NCBI RefSeq assembly: GCF_000943565.1
Contig: NZ_JTDW01000014.1
Coordinates: forward strand, 38,565-102,564
Length of the DNA stretch: 64,000 nucleotides
From: Neotamlana sedimentorum
Lineage (GTDB): Bacteria > Bacteroidota > Bacteroidia > Flavobacteriales > Flavobacteriaceae
Direction of reading: 5' to 3'
Shown in pieces: positions 44,199 to 51,631 of this stretch. Below the pieces are notes generated by a model. It saw nothing but the letters and a program-made list of their open reading frames with translations. It was not told the origin of the DNA and made no database searches. The translations under genes were made by a program, and so were the position numbers. How positions within the stretch are numbered: the first letter of the stretch is position 1; every line of letters begins with the position of its first letter.

Positions 44199-44902
44199 GG
44201 TATTAAATCGCAATACCAAACACCATAATTTTCGGTGTTACAAATGGCATCGTTGGTTTTTGGTTGTTTGTATTCTCGGTATACTTTTTCTCCAATAGTA
44301 AAATGTACCGGATTTTTAAAAATAGGTCCATCGAAACAAAACGTGTGAAATTCACCATTTTCTCCACAAGGATCTACACCGTTGGGTAAATTATCTATAA
44401 AATGTTTATCTATAACCGTGCCTACAAAATCCTCATTAAAAAACTTAGAGTTAGCACAAACTATAATGGTTTTAAAACCTAAATCTAAAAATTTGTTTAA
44501 AAGTGTTTTAGTATCCCGTTTCCAAATTGGAAAAACGGCCTTAAAATTTAGTTTTGCTAATTGGTTTTCGCGGTAATCTCTTAAATCTTCTAAAAAAATA
44601 TCACCAAAAGCGCTATGAGTAAAACCATTATTCTTTAATGTGTTTAAAGATGCTGTAATTTTTTGCTCATAAATTTCCATACTAGGCATTTCGGGTAGTT
44701 CAATTAAATTTAAAGGAATACCTAAGGCTTTGGTTTGCTGTATTAAAAGTTCGGTTCTAAGGCCATGCATAGAAACACGGTTGAAATGGCTGTTTACTGT
44801 GGTTATTAATTTCTCGACACTGTAATTTTTGTCTTGTAATAAATAATATAAAGCCAAAGCAGAGTCTTTACCAGAACTCCAGTTAAAGTATGTTTTATGC
44901 AT
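44195..44902 (-). CDS. DUF71/COG2102 ATP-binding protein (B12-associated type)
   Basis: 235 residues, N-type ATP pyrophosphatase fold: FNWSSGKDSALALYYL is the PP-loop (SGGKDS-like), followed by VSMHGLRTELLIQQTKALGI and the family segments FGDIFLEDLRDYRE, LGFKTIIVCANSKFF and DPCGENGEFHTFCFDGPIF. One DUF71 branch makes diphthamide (Dph6) in eukaryotes and archaea. Bacteria lack diphthamide, and a bacterial branch has been predicted from gene clustering to act in B12 salvage. Its position beside btuB-btuG fits that. It lies 7 bp after the S41 protease stop, so the two may share a transcript. Confidence 0.82.
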   Translation of the reverse strand: MHKTYFNWSSGKDSALALYYLLQDKNYSVEKLITTVNSHFNRVSMHGLRTELLIQQTKALGIPLNLIELPEMPSMEIYEQKITASLNTLKNNGFTHSAFGDIFLEDLRDYRENQLAKLNFKAVFPIWKRDTKTLLNKFLDLGFKTIIVCANSKFFNEDFVGTVIDKHFIDNLPNGVDPCGENGEFHTFCFDGPIFKNPVHFTIGEKVYREYKQPKTNDAICNTENYGVWYCDLIP

Positions 44903-44909
44903 TAGTGTG

Positions 44910-46352
44910 TTAGTCTATTCTCATGCCGCCATCTAACGGATTAAAGTCATTACTATCTTTAATAAAAATTAAAGATGAATTAAAGTTGGTTTCCGGTTTT
45001 GTTGCAGCCGATTTTCCTGTAGAATTTTCAATGTCTTCCAAAGCTAATGCAAGCATAGGTTCGTTCTCGTCGCCTAAAACACCTAGATTGGTTGGGCTTT
45101 CTGTATACTCGAAACCAACGCTTGGTGTTAACCCTGTACTTGGTACTTGCTCGTTATTTTTATTTACACCATTTGCAACAAGCGGTTGCATAGCGTAAGT
45201 ATGATTTTGGTTTGCACCTGTTCTGCCAAAATTAGGAGAATCGTAAAGCGTTACAGAAGCTTGGGTTTTTCCAATGGTATTTTCGCCAATATGCACGACG
45301 TTAATATATGGACGTAATCCGTTAATTAGACCTTCGCTTGCCGATGCCGATTTATCGGTTGCTAAAACGTAAACCTTTTCTAGGTTTAAACTGTTTATAC
45401 TGCCACCTTCTTCTATTTGGTTGGTAAAAAGATAGTCGCTTTCTTCGAAGTTATCGTTTCTAACCAGTTTTGTGAAAATTTGTCCTGTATGTTGTCCGGT
45501 TATCATACTTGCTAAATAGGTTTCTGTAGATACGCTTCCTCCTGGGTTGTAACGTAAATCTAGAACTAAATGGTTGACGTTGTTTGCTTTAAAATTTGCA
45601 AAAATGCTATTTAGTTCGTTTTCAGATCCTGATGTAAAACTGTTGTAAAGTATGTAGCCTACATTTTGCCCACCAACGGTTAGTATGTTAGTTGTGTGTA
45701 CAGGATTTTCGGTATACGTTGATTTTGTTAAACTCGCTGTTGTTCCGTTTGCAACTATGGTGTCGTCGGTAGTATCGGTTGTGCCATTATCATTATAATC
45801 TGCAAAACTTAGGGTGTAAGTTGATTGGCTTAGTAGTTGGGTGTAATTATTTACGGTTAATGTTTCATCGTCTATGGCATAAAATATATCGCCTCGTTTT
45901 ACACCGCTTACACTAGCATCGGTATTTGGTAAAATTAAGCGTACCACACCAACAAGATTACTGGTGCTGTTAGGAGCTAAATATAAGCTGTACTCTACAC
46001 CATTTGTTGTATAAACGCCACTAAATTGTGCTTCTAAGGCAATATAATCGTCGGTTATCCAGCTAAAACGATCGGTGTTTTCGGAATCGTAAATTAAACT
46101 TTCAAATAAAGCTTCTGGCGAGTTGTAGCTGCTTAAATAATCGCTGTATTCTGTATTACTTGCGAAACGATCGTCTGCAAGGTCTGGAATATTTTCTTTA
46201 TACAGATAAAATATATTCATGCCACTCCAAACAAAATCTTTTACTTCTACAGAAACGGCTTCAGGATTTGTGATATCGTCTCCATCTTCGAAACAGCTTG
46301 TTGCTAAAATTAAGATGGCAAATAAAAGTAGGGTAGATTTTAAGTGTTTCAT
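44910..46352 (-). CDS. S41 family (C-terminal processing) peptidase, lipoprotein
   Basis: 480 residues, lipoprotein (LILATSCFEDGDD). A PDZ-like domain (about 130-190, GVKRGDIFYAIDDETLTVNNYTQLL) precedes the S41 protease domain (VGYILYNSFTSGSENELNSIF, LVLDLRYNPGGSVSTE). The catalytic serine lies in DKSASASEGLINGL and the lysine in GENTIGKTQAS. It is periplasmic or surface-anchored. Its substrates are unknown. The 5' region (46353-46689) is shared with a divergent ECF sigma operon. Confidence 0.88.
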   Translation of the reverse strand: MKHLKSTLLLFAILILATSCFEDGDDITNPEAVSVEVKDFVWSGMNIFYLYKENIPDLADDRFASNTEYSDYLSSYNSPEALFESLIYDSENTDRFSWITDDYIALEAQFSGVYTTNGVEYSLYLAPNSTSNLVGVVRLILPNTDASVSGVKRGDIFYAIDDETLTVNNYTQLLSQSTYTLSFADYNDNGTTDTTDDTIVANGTTASLTKSTYTENPVHTTNILTVGGQNVGYILYNSFTSGSENELNSIFANFKANNVNHLVLDLRYNPGGSVSTETYLASMITGQHTGQIFTKLVRNDNFEESDYLFTNQIEEGGSINSLNLEKVYVLATDKSASASEGLINGLRPYINVVHIGENTIGKTQASVTLYDSPNFGRTGANQNHTYAMQPLVANGVNKNNEQVPSTGLTPSVGFEYTESPTNLGVLGDENEPMLALALEDIENSTGKSAATKPETNFNSSLIFIKDSNDFNPLDGGMRID

Positions 46353-46483
46353 GCTATTATTTTTCGTATTAGTCTGTAAACTTTAAAAGTATTTACAATA
46401 TTGTGTAATTTAAAATTTATTTAATGAAAATGAAGCACCGGACTTTGGAATGTTAAAATATAAACCATTTAAACGAAAACTTT

Positions 46484-46600
46484 GGCTAGCAACTGCGTAA
46501 GGGATTGAAGCGGCATCCTTTTTTGAGGTACAAGAAAAAGATTTAGCGTAAAGCCTGACCACGCCCAAATGCGTGGTTACGCCCATATTTTATTTTTTTT
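46484..46600 (+). repeat. Dispersed structured repeat, full copy
   Basis: Contains GGCTAGC, GGGATTGAAGCGGCATCC and T6, shared with the minus-strand copy at 1-43, then a strong hairpin CCACGC/GCGTGG (46559-46576) followed by a T-rich tract (46587-46601). GGCT (46484-46487) can also pair with AGCC (46552-46555) to enclose the core. It occupies most of the 337-bp gap between divergent genes. It reads like a structured RNA with its own terminator or a REP-type element. The other notable feature in this gap is the ECF-style promoter. Confidence 0.6.
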
Positions 46601-46609
46601 TAGATTGGA

Positions 46610-46635
46610 TGTAACAAAATAAATACTGCGTCGTC
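46610..46635 (+). promoter_or_regulatory. ECF-style promoter of sigma cassette 3
   Basis: TGTAAC (46610-46615), 16 nt, CGTC (46632-46635), the AAC / CGTC pattern of ECF-dependent promoters. It lies 55 bp before the sigma start and suggests autoregulation. Confidence 0.5.
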
Positions 46636-46689
46636 GTAATTACAAATAGCAGAAATAAACCAGCTGCTTTTAATGAAACCAAACCAAAA

Positions 46690-47199
46690 ATGACTCAAAC
46701 AGAGTTTTTAAATATTGTAATGCCTTTTAAGGATAAAGTGTTTAGGGTGGCGAAACGCTTACTTATAAGTACGGAAGAGGCTGAAGATGCAACCCAAGAG
46801 ATTCTGTTAAAGTTGTGGAAAAACAAAAAGAAAATGCAGGAGTATAAAAATATTGAGGCTTTTTCTATGACGATGACAAAGAATTTTTGTTTCGACAAAT
46901 TAAAATCGAAACAGGCACAGAATCTTAAAATTGTACACAGCAATTACGAAGATGGGAATACGCCTTTGCAAAAACAGGTTGAACTTAACGATAGCGTTAA
47001 TTGGGTGGCTAAAATTATTGAAGAATTGCCAGAACAACAACGTTTAATTGTGCAACTAAGAGATATAGAAGAATACGATTTGGATGAGATTGCAAAAATG
47101 CTGGAAATGAATAATACGGCAGTGCGTGTAAACTTATCGAGAGCGCGAAAAACAATACGAGAAAAATTAACTAATACACATAATTATGGTATTAAATAA
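46690..47199 (+). CDS. ECF-type RNA polymerase sigma factor (cassette 3)
   Basis: 169 residues. Region 2 is at about 15-85 (TEEAEDATQEILLKLWKNKKKMQEY, NIEAFSMTMTKNFCFDKLKS). Region 4 is at about 112-160 (LPEQQRLIVQLRDIEEYDLDEIAKMLEMN). An ECF-style promoter is upstream. It overlaps the next gene by 14 bp, showing translational coupling with a putative anti-sigma factor, and two DUF4252 proteins follow. This sigma-membrane protein-DUF4252 order recurs in Flavobacteriaceae. Confidence 0.92.
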   Translation: MTQTEFLNIVMPFKDKVFRVAKRLLISTEEAEDATQEILLKLWKNKKKMQEYKNIEAFSMTMTKNFCFDKLKSKQAQNLKIVHSNYEDGNTPLQKQVELNDSVNWVAKIIEELPEQQRLIVQLRDIEEYDLDEIAKMLEMNNTAVRVNLSRARKTIREKLTNTHNYGIK

Positions 47200-47656
47200 T
47201 ATAGAAAAATTACTAGAAAAGTACGATAACGGCGAAACTAGCTTAAAGGAAGAGCAATTGTTAAAAAACTATTTTACAAGCGACAATGTGGCTCCGCATT
47301 TAGAAATGTATAAACCTATGTTTGCGTATTTTTTGGTAAACCAACAAGAACAATTTACTAAAGACGTTCCATTAAAAACTACTAGAAAATTTAATTATAA
47401 ATGGATTTCGGTCGCAGCGGTAGCGGTTCTTATGTTAGGGTTTTATTTTGGTACAACAGCGAGTAAAGATGAGTTGGGTACTTACCAAGACCCACAATTG
47501 GCCTATAATGAGGTGGCAAAATCGTTAGAAATGATTAGTAAAAGCTTTAATAAAGGCACAGCAACGGTTGGATATTTAAATGAGGTAAATAAAGGTGCTT
47601 CTACCTTAAATTACTTGAATGAAATTGAAAATTCAACCAGCATTATTTTTAAATAA
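47186..47656 (+). CDS. Putative anti-sigma factor (cassette 3)
   Basis: 156 residues. The cytoplasmic N-terminus (NNIEKLLEKYDNGETSLKEEQLLKNYF) is a common opening of flavobacterial anti-sigma-like proteins. One transmembrane helix covers about 73-90 (WISVAAVAVLMLGFYFG) and a periplasmic tail has an internal repeat (VGYLNEVNKGAST, LNYLNEIENSTS). It overlaps the sigma gene by 14 bp. Function is inferred from position and topology. Confidence 0.75.
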   Translation: MVLNNIEKLLEKYDNGETSLKEEQLLKNYFTSDNVAPHLEMYKPMFAYFLVNQQEQFTKDVPLKTTRKFNYKWISVAAVAVLMLGFYFGTTASKDELGTYQDPQLAYNEVAKSLEMISKSFNKGTATVGYLNEVNKGASTLNYLNEIENSTSIIFK

Positions 47657-47700
47657 TAATAAGTATAAAAAAACATTAAAAACAGTAAAAAACAAGAACA

Positions 47701-48258
47701 ATGAAAAATAAATTAATAGTATTTGTATTAGCCGTAATGTTATTACCATTAACAGGTATGGCGCAAAAAGATATTTTTGAGAAGTATAGCGATAACGCGA
47801 ATGTAACCTATGTAAACATTAAGCCTAAAATGTTTCAGATGTTAGCAAAAATTAATATTGATGTAGACGATCCGGAAGCTCAGGCTTATATGGATATGGT
47901 TAAAAGCATTACCAGTTTTAAAACCATTGTAACCGATAATGCCACAATTGCTGCCGATGTATCGAAATGGGTAGGTTCGCGCGCTAGTGCTCTAGAAGAA
48001 CTTATGGAAGTTAAAGACGATGGTACAACAGTAAATTTTTATGTAAAAGAAGGAAAAGATGCCGACCACGTTAAGGAACTTTTAATTTTTGTTAATGGCA
48101 TTGATAAGGTTATGGAAGACAAAATTGAAATTAATGGTAAGCAACGCAAAATTGAAACTGTTGTTGTGTCTTTAACTGGCGATATCGATTTAAACGAAAT
48201 ATCGAAACTTACTTCTAAAATGAATATTCCTGGAGGCGAGCATTTAGATAAAAAATAA
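47701..48258 (+). CDS. DUF4252 protein (first)
   Basis: 185 residues with a cleavable signal peptide (FVLAVMLLPLTGMAQK). The domain (FEKYSDNANVTYVNIKPKMFQMLAKI, ...SFKTIVTDNATIAADVSKWV, DGTTVNFYVKEGKDADHVKELLIFV) is DUF4252. It is probably periplasmic, as no lipobox is present. Unknown function. Gene order suggests it is a target or sensor of this sigma factor. A DUF4252 lipoprotein follows 18 bp downstream. Confidence 0.8.
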   Translation: MKNKLIVFVLAVMLLPLTGMAQKDIFEKYSDNANVTYVNIKPKMFQMLAKINIDVDDPEAQAYMDMVKSITSFKTIVTDNATIAADVSKWVGSRASALEELMEVKDDGTTVNFYVKEGKDADHVKELLIFVNGIDKVMEDKIEINGKQRKIETVVVSLTGDIDLNEISKLTSKMNIPGGEHLDKK

Positions 48259-48276
48259 GAAAACAAACCATCAATC

Positions 48277-48819
48277 ATGAAACGAACAATCAGAAACCTT
48301 TTATTAGTTGTAATTACCGCCGTTTTTTTAACAAGTTGCGGTAACGAACCGAGCTTACAGCAGTATTATGTAAACCATCAAGAATCGGTAAATTTTATAA
48401 GTCAAGATTTTCCATTATCGATGATAGAAATTGATAAAACCGATTTTACCGAAGAACAGATGGAAGCTTACGAGTCGGTTAAAAAGTTGAATTTTTTAGG
48501 ATTTAAATCCAATGCAACAAATGCAGAAATGTATAACGAAGAAATTGCGAAAGTGAAAACCATTTTAGCAAACGAAAAATACAACGATTTAATGGAGTTT
48601 AGCGATCGAGGTAATAAAGTTGTTGTGAAATATTTAGGTAAAGAAGATGAAGCCGATGAGGTAATTGTTTTTGGGAGTTCGAAGGAAACAGGTTTTGGAC
48701 TCGTACGAGTTTTAGGAAACGATATGAGCCCAGAAAAAATGATGACCTTAATAAATGCGTTTCAGAAGGCTAATATTGATGAAAAACAAATTGAAAATAT
48801 TATAAGTTTCTTTAAATAA
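48277..48819 (+). CDS. DUF4252 lipoprotein (second)
   Basis: 180 residues, lipoprotein (VITAVFLTSCGNEP), with the same DUF4252 fold (YYVNHQESVNFISQDFPLSMIEI...NKVVVKYLGKEDEADEVIVFGSSKETGFGLVRVLG). It is a diverged paralogue of the preceding protein and differs in being lipid-anchored, so the two could form a soluble/anchored pair. It is the last gene of cassette 3, followed by a strong terminator. Confidence 0.8.
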   Translation: MKRTIRNLLLVVITAVFLTSCGNEPSLQQYYVNHQESVNFISQDFPLSMIEIDKTDFTEEQMEAYESVKKLNFLGFKSNATNAEMYNEEIAKVKTILANEKYNDLMEFSDRGNKVVVKYLGKEDEADEVIVFGSSKETGFGLVRVLGNDMSPEKMMTLINAFQKANIDEKQIENIISFFK

Positions 48820-48841
48820 TTTATAGTTAAATGTTGATATT

Positions 48842-48873
48842 AAAAAAGCTTCCTAAAAAGGAAGCTTTTTTAA
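48842..48873. terminator. Bidirectional terminator
   Basis: AAAAAAGCTTCC (48842-48853) / GGAAGCTTTTTT (48860-48871), with A and T runs on either side. It ends both the DUF4252 operon and the minus-strand purB unit. Confidence 0.9.
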
Positions 48874-48892
48874 TTATAATAAATTCTGAAAA

Positions 48893-49081
48893 TTATTCTT
48901 CTAAATTTTCATTTTGGTTTTTAAATCCGGAGCGAAAAACGTTAATTACTATTGCAAAAAATAATAAGGTTAACACGGTTAAAACTATAAAATTATCAAG
49001 TATATCTAATAAACCACAAACGAAAAAACCGCAGGCTAAAATTCCTGAAACGACTAAAGTTTGTTGGTTGTTTAACATCAT
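48893..49081 (-). CDS. Small two-helix membrane protein downstream of purB
   Basis: 62 residues: a short polar N-terminus, two hydrophobic helices (about 9-27 and 31-49, with ILACGFFVCGLL and FIVLTVLTLLFFAIVINVF) and an acidic tail ending NLEE. The start is 4 bp after the purB stop and the stop is 20 bp before a terminator, so it forms a compact unit with purB. No family is recognised. The balanced hydrophobic pattern and operon position argue that it is a real gene rather than a chance frame. Confidence 0.55.
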   Translation of the reverse strand: MMLNNQQTLVVSGILACGFFVCGLLDILDNFIVLTVLTLLFFAIVINVFRSGFKNQNENLEE

Positions 49082-49085
49082 AATT

Positions 49086-50429
49086 TTAAATACCAGTATA
49101 ATTACTTGGTGTAATTGCTTTTAATTCTGTTTTAATTTCGTTTGAAACCTCTAAGGTATCAATAAAATTTGAAATAGAATTTTGGTTTATTTTTTCGTTT
49201 GTTCTGGTTAAACCTTTTAAGGCTTCGTACGGGTTTGGGTAACCTTCGCGACGTAAAATAGTTTGTATGGCTTCGGCAACAACAGCCCAATTGTTTTCTA
49301 AATCTTCGGCAAATTTACTTTCGTTTAAAAGTAGTTTGTTTAATCCTTTTAAAGTGGATTTAAAACCAATTAATGTATGCCCAAAAGGTACACCAACATT
49401 ACGTAAAACGGTACTGTCTGTTAAATCGCGTTGTAAACGAGAAATAGGTAATTTAGCAGCTAAATGCTCGAAAATAGCGTTGGCAATGCCTAAATTTCCT
49501 TCAGAGTTTTCAAAATCTATTGGGTTTACTTTGTGTGGCATGGCGCTACTACCAACTTCACCTTTTTTAATTTTTTGTTTAAAGTAATCCATGGCAACGT
49601 ATGTCCAAACATCACGATCTAAATCGATAATAATGGTGTTAATACGTTTTAAAGTATCAAATAAAGCTGCCATGTGGTCGTAATGCTCAATTTGCGTAGT
49701 AGGGAAGGAGTGTTGTAATCCTAATTTTTCTTGTACAAATTTAGATCCGAAGGCTTTCCAGTCAATATTTGGGTAAGCGACGTGGTGCGCATTAAAGTTA
49801 CCTGTTGCACCACCAAATTTAGCAGCACTTGGTATATCGTTAAGTAAATTAAATTGCTCTTGTAAGCGTACTACAAAAACGTCAATTTCTTTACCTAAAC
49901 GTGTTGGCGATGCTGGTTGCCCGTGTGTACGTGCTAACATAGAAACGCTAGCCCACTCGGTTACTAATTCTTTTAGTCTATTTAAAACAGTTAAGTATTC
50001 TGGCACATAAACATCGTTCATGGCTTCTTTAATACTTAATGGAATTGCTGTGTTATTAATGTCTTGAGAAGTTAATCCGAAGTGAATAAATTCTTTAAAT
50101 TCAGATAAACCTAAAGCGTCAAATTTTTCTTTAATAAAATATTCAACCGCTTTAACATCGTGGTTGGTTACTTTTTCTATGTCTTTAATTGCTGTAGCGT
50201 CTTCAGCTGTAAAATTTTTGTAAATAGCTCTTAAATCTTCAAAAATAGCCGAATCCACATTATCTAATTGCGGTAACGGAATTTCACAAAGTGCGATAAA
50301 GTATTCTATTTCTACTAAAACGCGGTATTTAATTAAGGCTTCTTCAGAAAAATAAGGGGCTAAAGCGTTTGCTTTATTTCTATAACGACCATCAATTGGT
50401 GAGATGGCATTTAATGTTGAAAGTGACAT
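49086..50429 (-). CDS. purB: Adenylosuccinate lyase
   Basis: 447 residues. Fumarase/aspartase superfamily enzyme of purine synthesis that splits SAICAR and adenylosuccinate, releasing fumarate. Signature loop GSSAMPHKVNPIDFENSEGN, with HFGLTSQDINNTA, RTHGQPASPTRLGKE and the N-terminal LSTLNAISPIDGRY typical of the long PurB form. Upstream CAAATATA at 50455-50462 reads TATATTTG on this strand, a -7 element. Confidence 0.95.
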   Translation of the reverse strand: MSLSTLNAISPIDGRYRNKANALAPYFSEEALIKYRVLVEIEYFIALCEIPLPQLDNVDSAIFEDLRAIYKNFTAEDATAIKDIEKVTNHDVKAVEYFIKEKFDALGLSEFKEFIHFGLTSQDINNTAIPLSIKEAMNDVYVPEYLTVLNRLKELVTEWASVSMLARTHGQPASPTRLGKEIDVFVVRLQEQFNLLNDIPSAAKFGGATGNFNAHHVAYPNIDWKAFGSKFVQEKLGLQHSFPTTQIEHYDHMAALFDTLKRINTIIIDLDRDVWTYVAMDYFKQKIKKGEVGSSAMPHKVNPIDFENSEGNLGIANAIFEHLAAKLPISRLQRDLTDSTVLRNVGVPFGHTLIGFKSTLKGLNKLLLNESKFAEDLENNWAVVAEAIQTILRREGYPNPYEALKGLTRTNEKINQNSISNFIDTLEVSNEIKTELKAITPSNYTGI

Positions 50430-50556
50430 ATTTATGTGTGTTGTTTTAAAAGGGCAAATATAGTTTTTTTAAGCGATAAACGTTAGGGCTTGATTTCCAA
50501 ATTTTTTAAAAAAAATAAGCGTTTAAAACTGAATATAAATTGTGTAAAAGGCAATT

Positions 50557-51117
50557 CTATTTTAGTTTTTTTAGAATGCGTTTTGCACGGGCTTTAAAAG
50601 CGGCACTTTGGTGATGAAAATCGCGTTGTAAAATGGTTTTTAATTCCGGGTAAATCCAATCGGAATCTTTACCAAATAAAAATAAAGTGTGCATGCTGTA
50701 TGCTTTAGCTGCTACTTTTTGGTCGCTAATCATATAATCAAAACACAACTCAATAATTTTTTCTCTATGCGTTAAGGTTAAGGCATGTTTTACTTCGTTA
50801 TTTTCTTTGCTGTAAAAGGCGTTCGCTAAGTATTCACATATTTTAGCAACAGGTCTCACGGCCGGATCAAGGTGAACTTTGTGCATGTTTTTTGTAAAAT
50901 AGTCGAGATGCGGAATAATTAAATATAAATTTTCTTTACAAGTAAACTCTAATACCCAAGCAGCTTTACACGATATTTTATCGTCTGTTTTAAAAAGAAT
51001 ATCCAGCAAATTAGTAAATAAATTTGGGTTTGCTAAAACTAAATTGGCGTAATACAATCGTTTTTCGCGAGAATGGTTCACATAGTTTAATTCTTCGTAA
51101 AGTTGTGGGGTGGTCAT
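50557..51117 (-). CDS. HEAT-repeat-like hypothetical protein
   Basis: 186 residues, all-helical: NLFTNLLDILFKTDDKISCKAAWVLEFTCK, NLYLIIPHLDYFTKNMHKVHLDPAVRPVAKICEYL, HREKIIELCFDYMISDQKVAAKAYSMHTLFLFG. Paired helices of this kind indicate ARM/HEAT-type repeats for protein binding. It sits upstream of purB on the same strand with a 127-bp gap. It has no lyase signature, so any naming after purB would be by neighbourhood only. Cytosolic, function unknown. Confidence 0.65.
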   Translation of the reverse strand: MTTPQLYEELNYVNHSREKRLYYANLVLANPNLFTNLLDILFKTDDKISCKAAWVLEFTCKENLYLIIPHLDYFTKNMHKVHLDPAVRPVAKICEYLANAFYSKENNEVKHALTLTHREKIIELCFDYMISDQKVAAKAYSMHTLFLFGKDSDWIYPELKTILQRDFHHQSAAFKARAKRILKKLK

Positions 51118-51163
51118 TCTTTTTTTATATTTTAGGAATCTAATTTAACCAATAATAAAAACG

Positions 51164-51631
51164 ATGAAAAAAATATTTTACCTAATTGTTATAGCTTTAA
51201 TCGTTGCACAATTTTTTCAACCAGAAAAAAACGAGGGTAGTTTAGCTTCGGTTGAGCCATTTTATAATGAAACAAAACCATCGGAAGAAGTAAAAACCAT
51301 TTTAAAAACAGCTTGTTTTGATTGTCATAGCGATACGACAAATTACCCTTGGTATAGCAAAATAACACCAGTAAATTATTGGTTAGCCGAACATATTGAA
51401 GACGGAAAAAAGCACTTAAATTTCTCGAATTGGGTTGGTAACTCAGTAAAACGAAAAGACCATAAAATGGATGAATTGATTGAGGAAATTGAAGAACACA
51501 AAATGCCTTTAGAATCTTATACTTTAATTCATAAAGATGCCAAATTAAGCGAAAGCCAAATAGAAGCGGTTACAACGTGGGCAAAAATGGTTCGCGTATC
51601 GTATGGTATTGAAGCTTTACCCGAATATTAA
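51164..51631 (+). CDS. Haem-binding domain protein
   Basis: 155 residues with an N-terminal signal anchor (about 3-18) and one cytochrome c-type haem motif C51-F-D-C54-H55 (CFDCHSDTTNYPWYSKITP). This and NYWLAEHIEDGKKHLNFSNW match the Haem_bd family of Bacteroidota. It is probably a periplasmic mono-haem protein with an electron-transfer or sensing role that is not defined. The stop overlaps the next start by one base. Confidence 0.85.
   Translation: MKKIFYLIVIALIVAQFFQPEKNEGSLASVEPFYNETKPSEEVKTILKTACFDCHSDTTNYPWYSKITPVNYWLAEHIEDGKKHLNFSNWVGNSVKRKDHKMDELIEEIEEHKMPLESYTLIHKDAKLSESQIEAVTTWAKMVRVSYGIEALPEY

Noticed and set aside
48831..49124. 97-residue plus-strand frame
   Set aside because: It is antisense to the small membrane protein and purB end, spans a terminator and has no family features.
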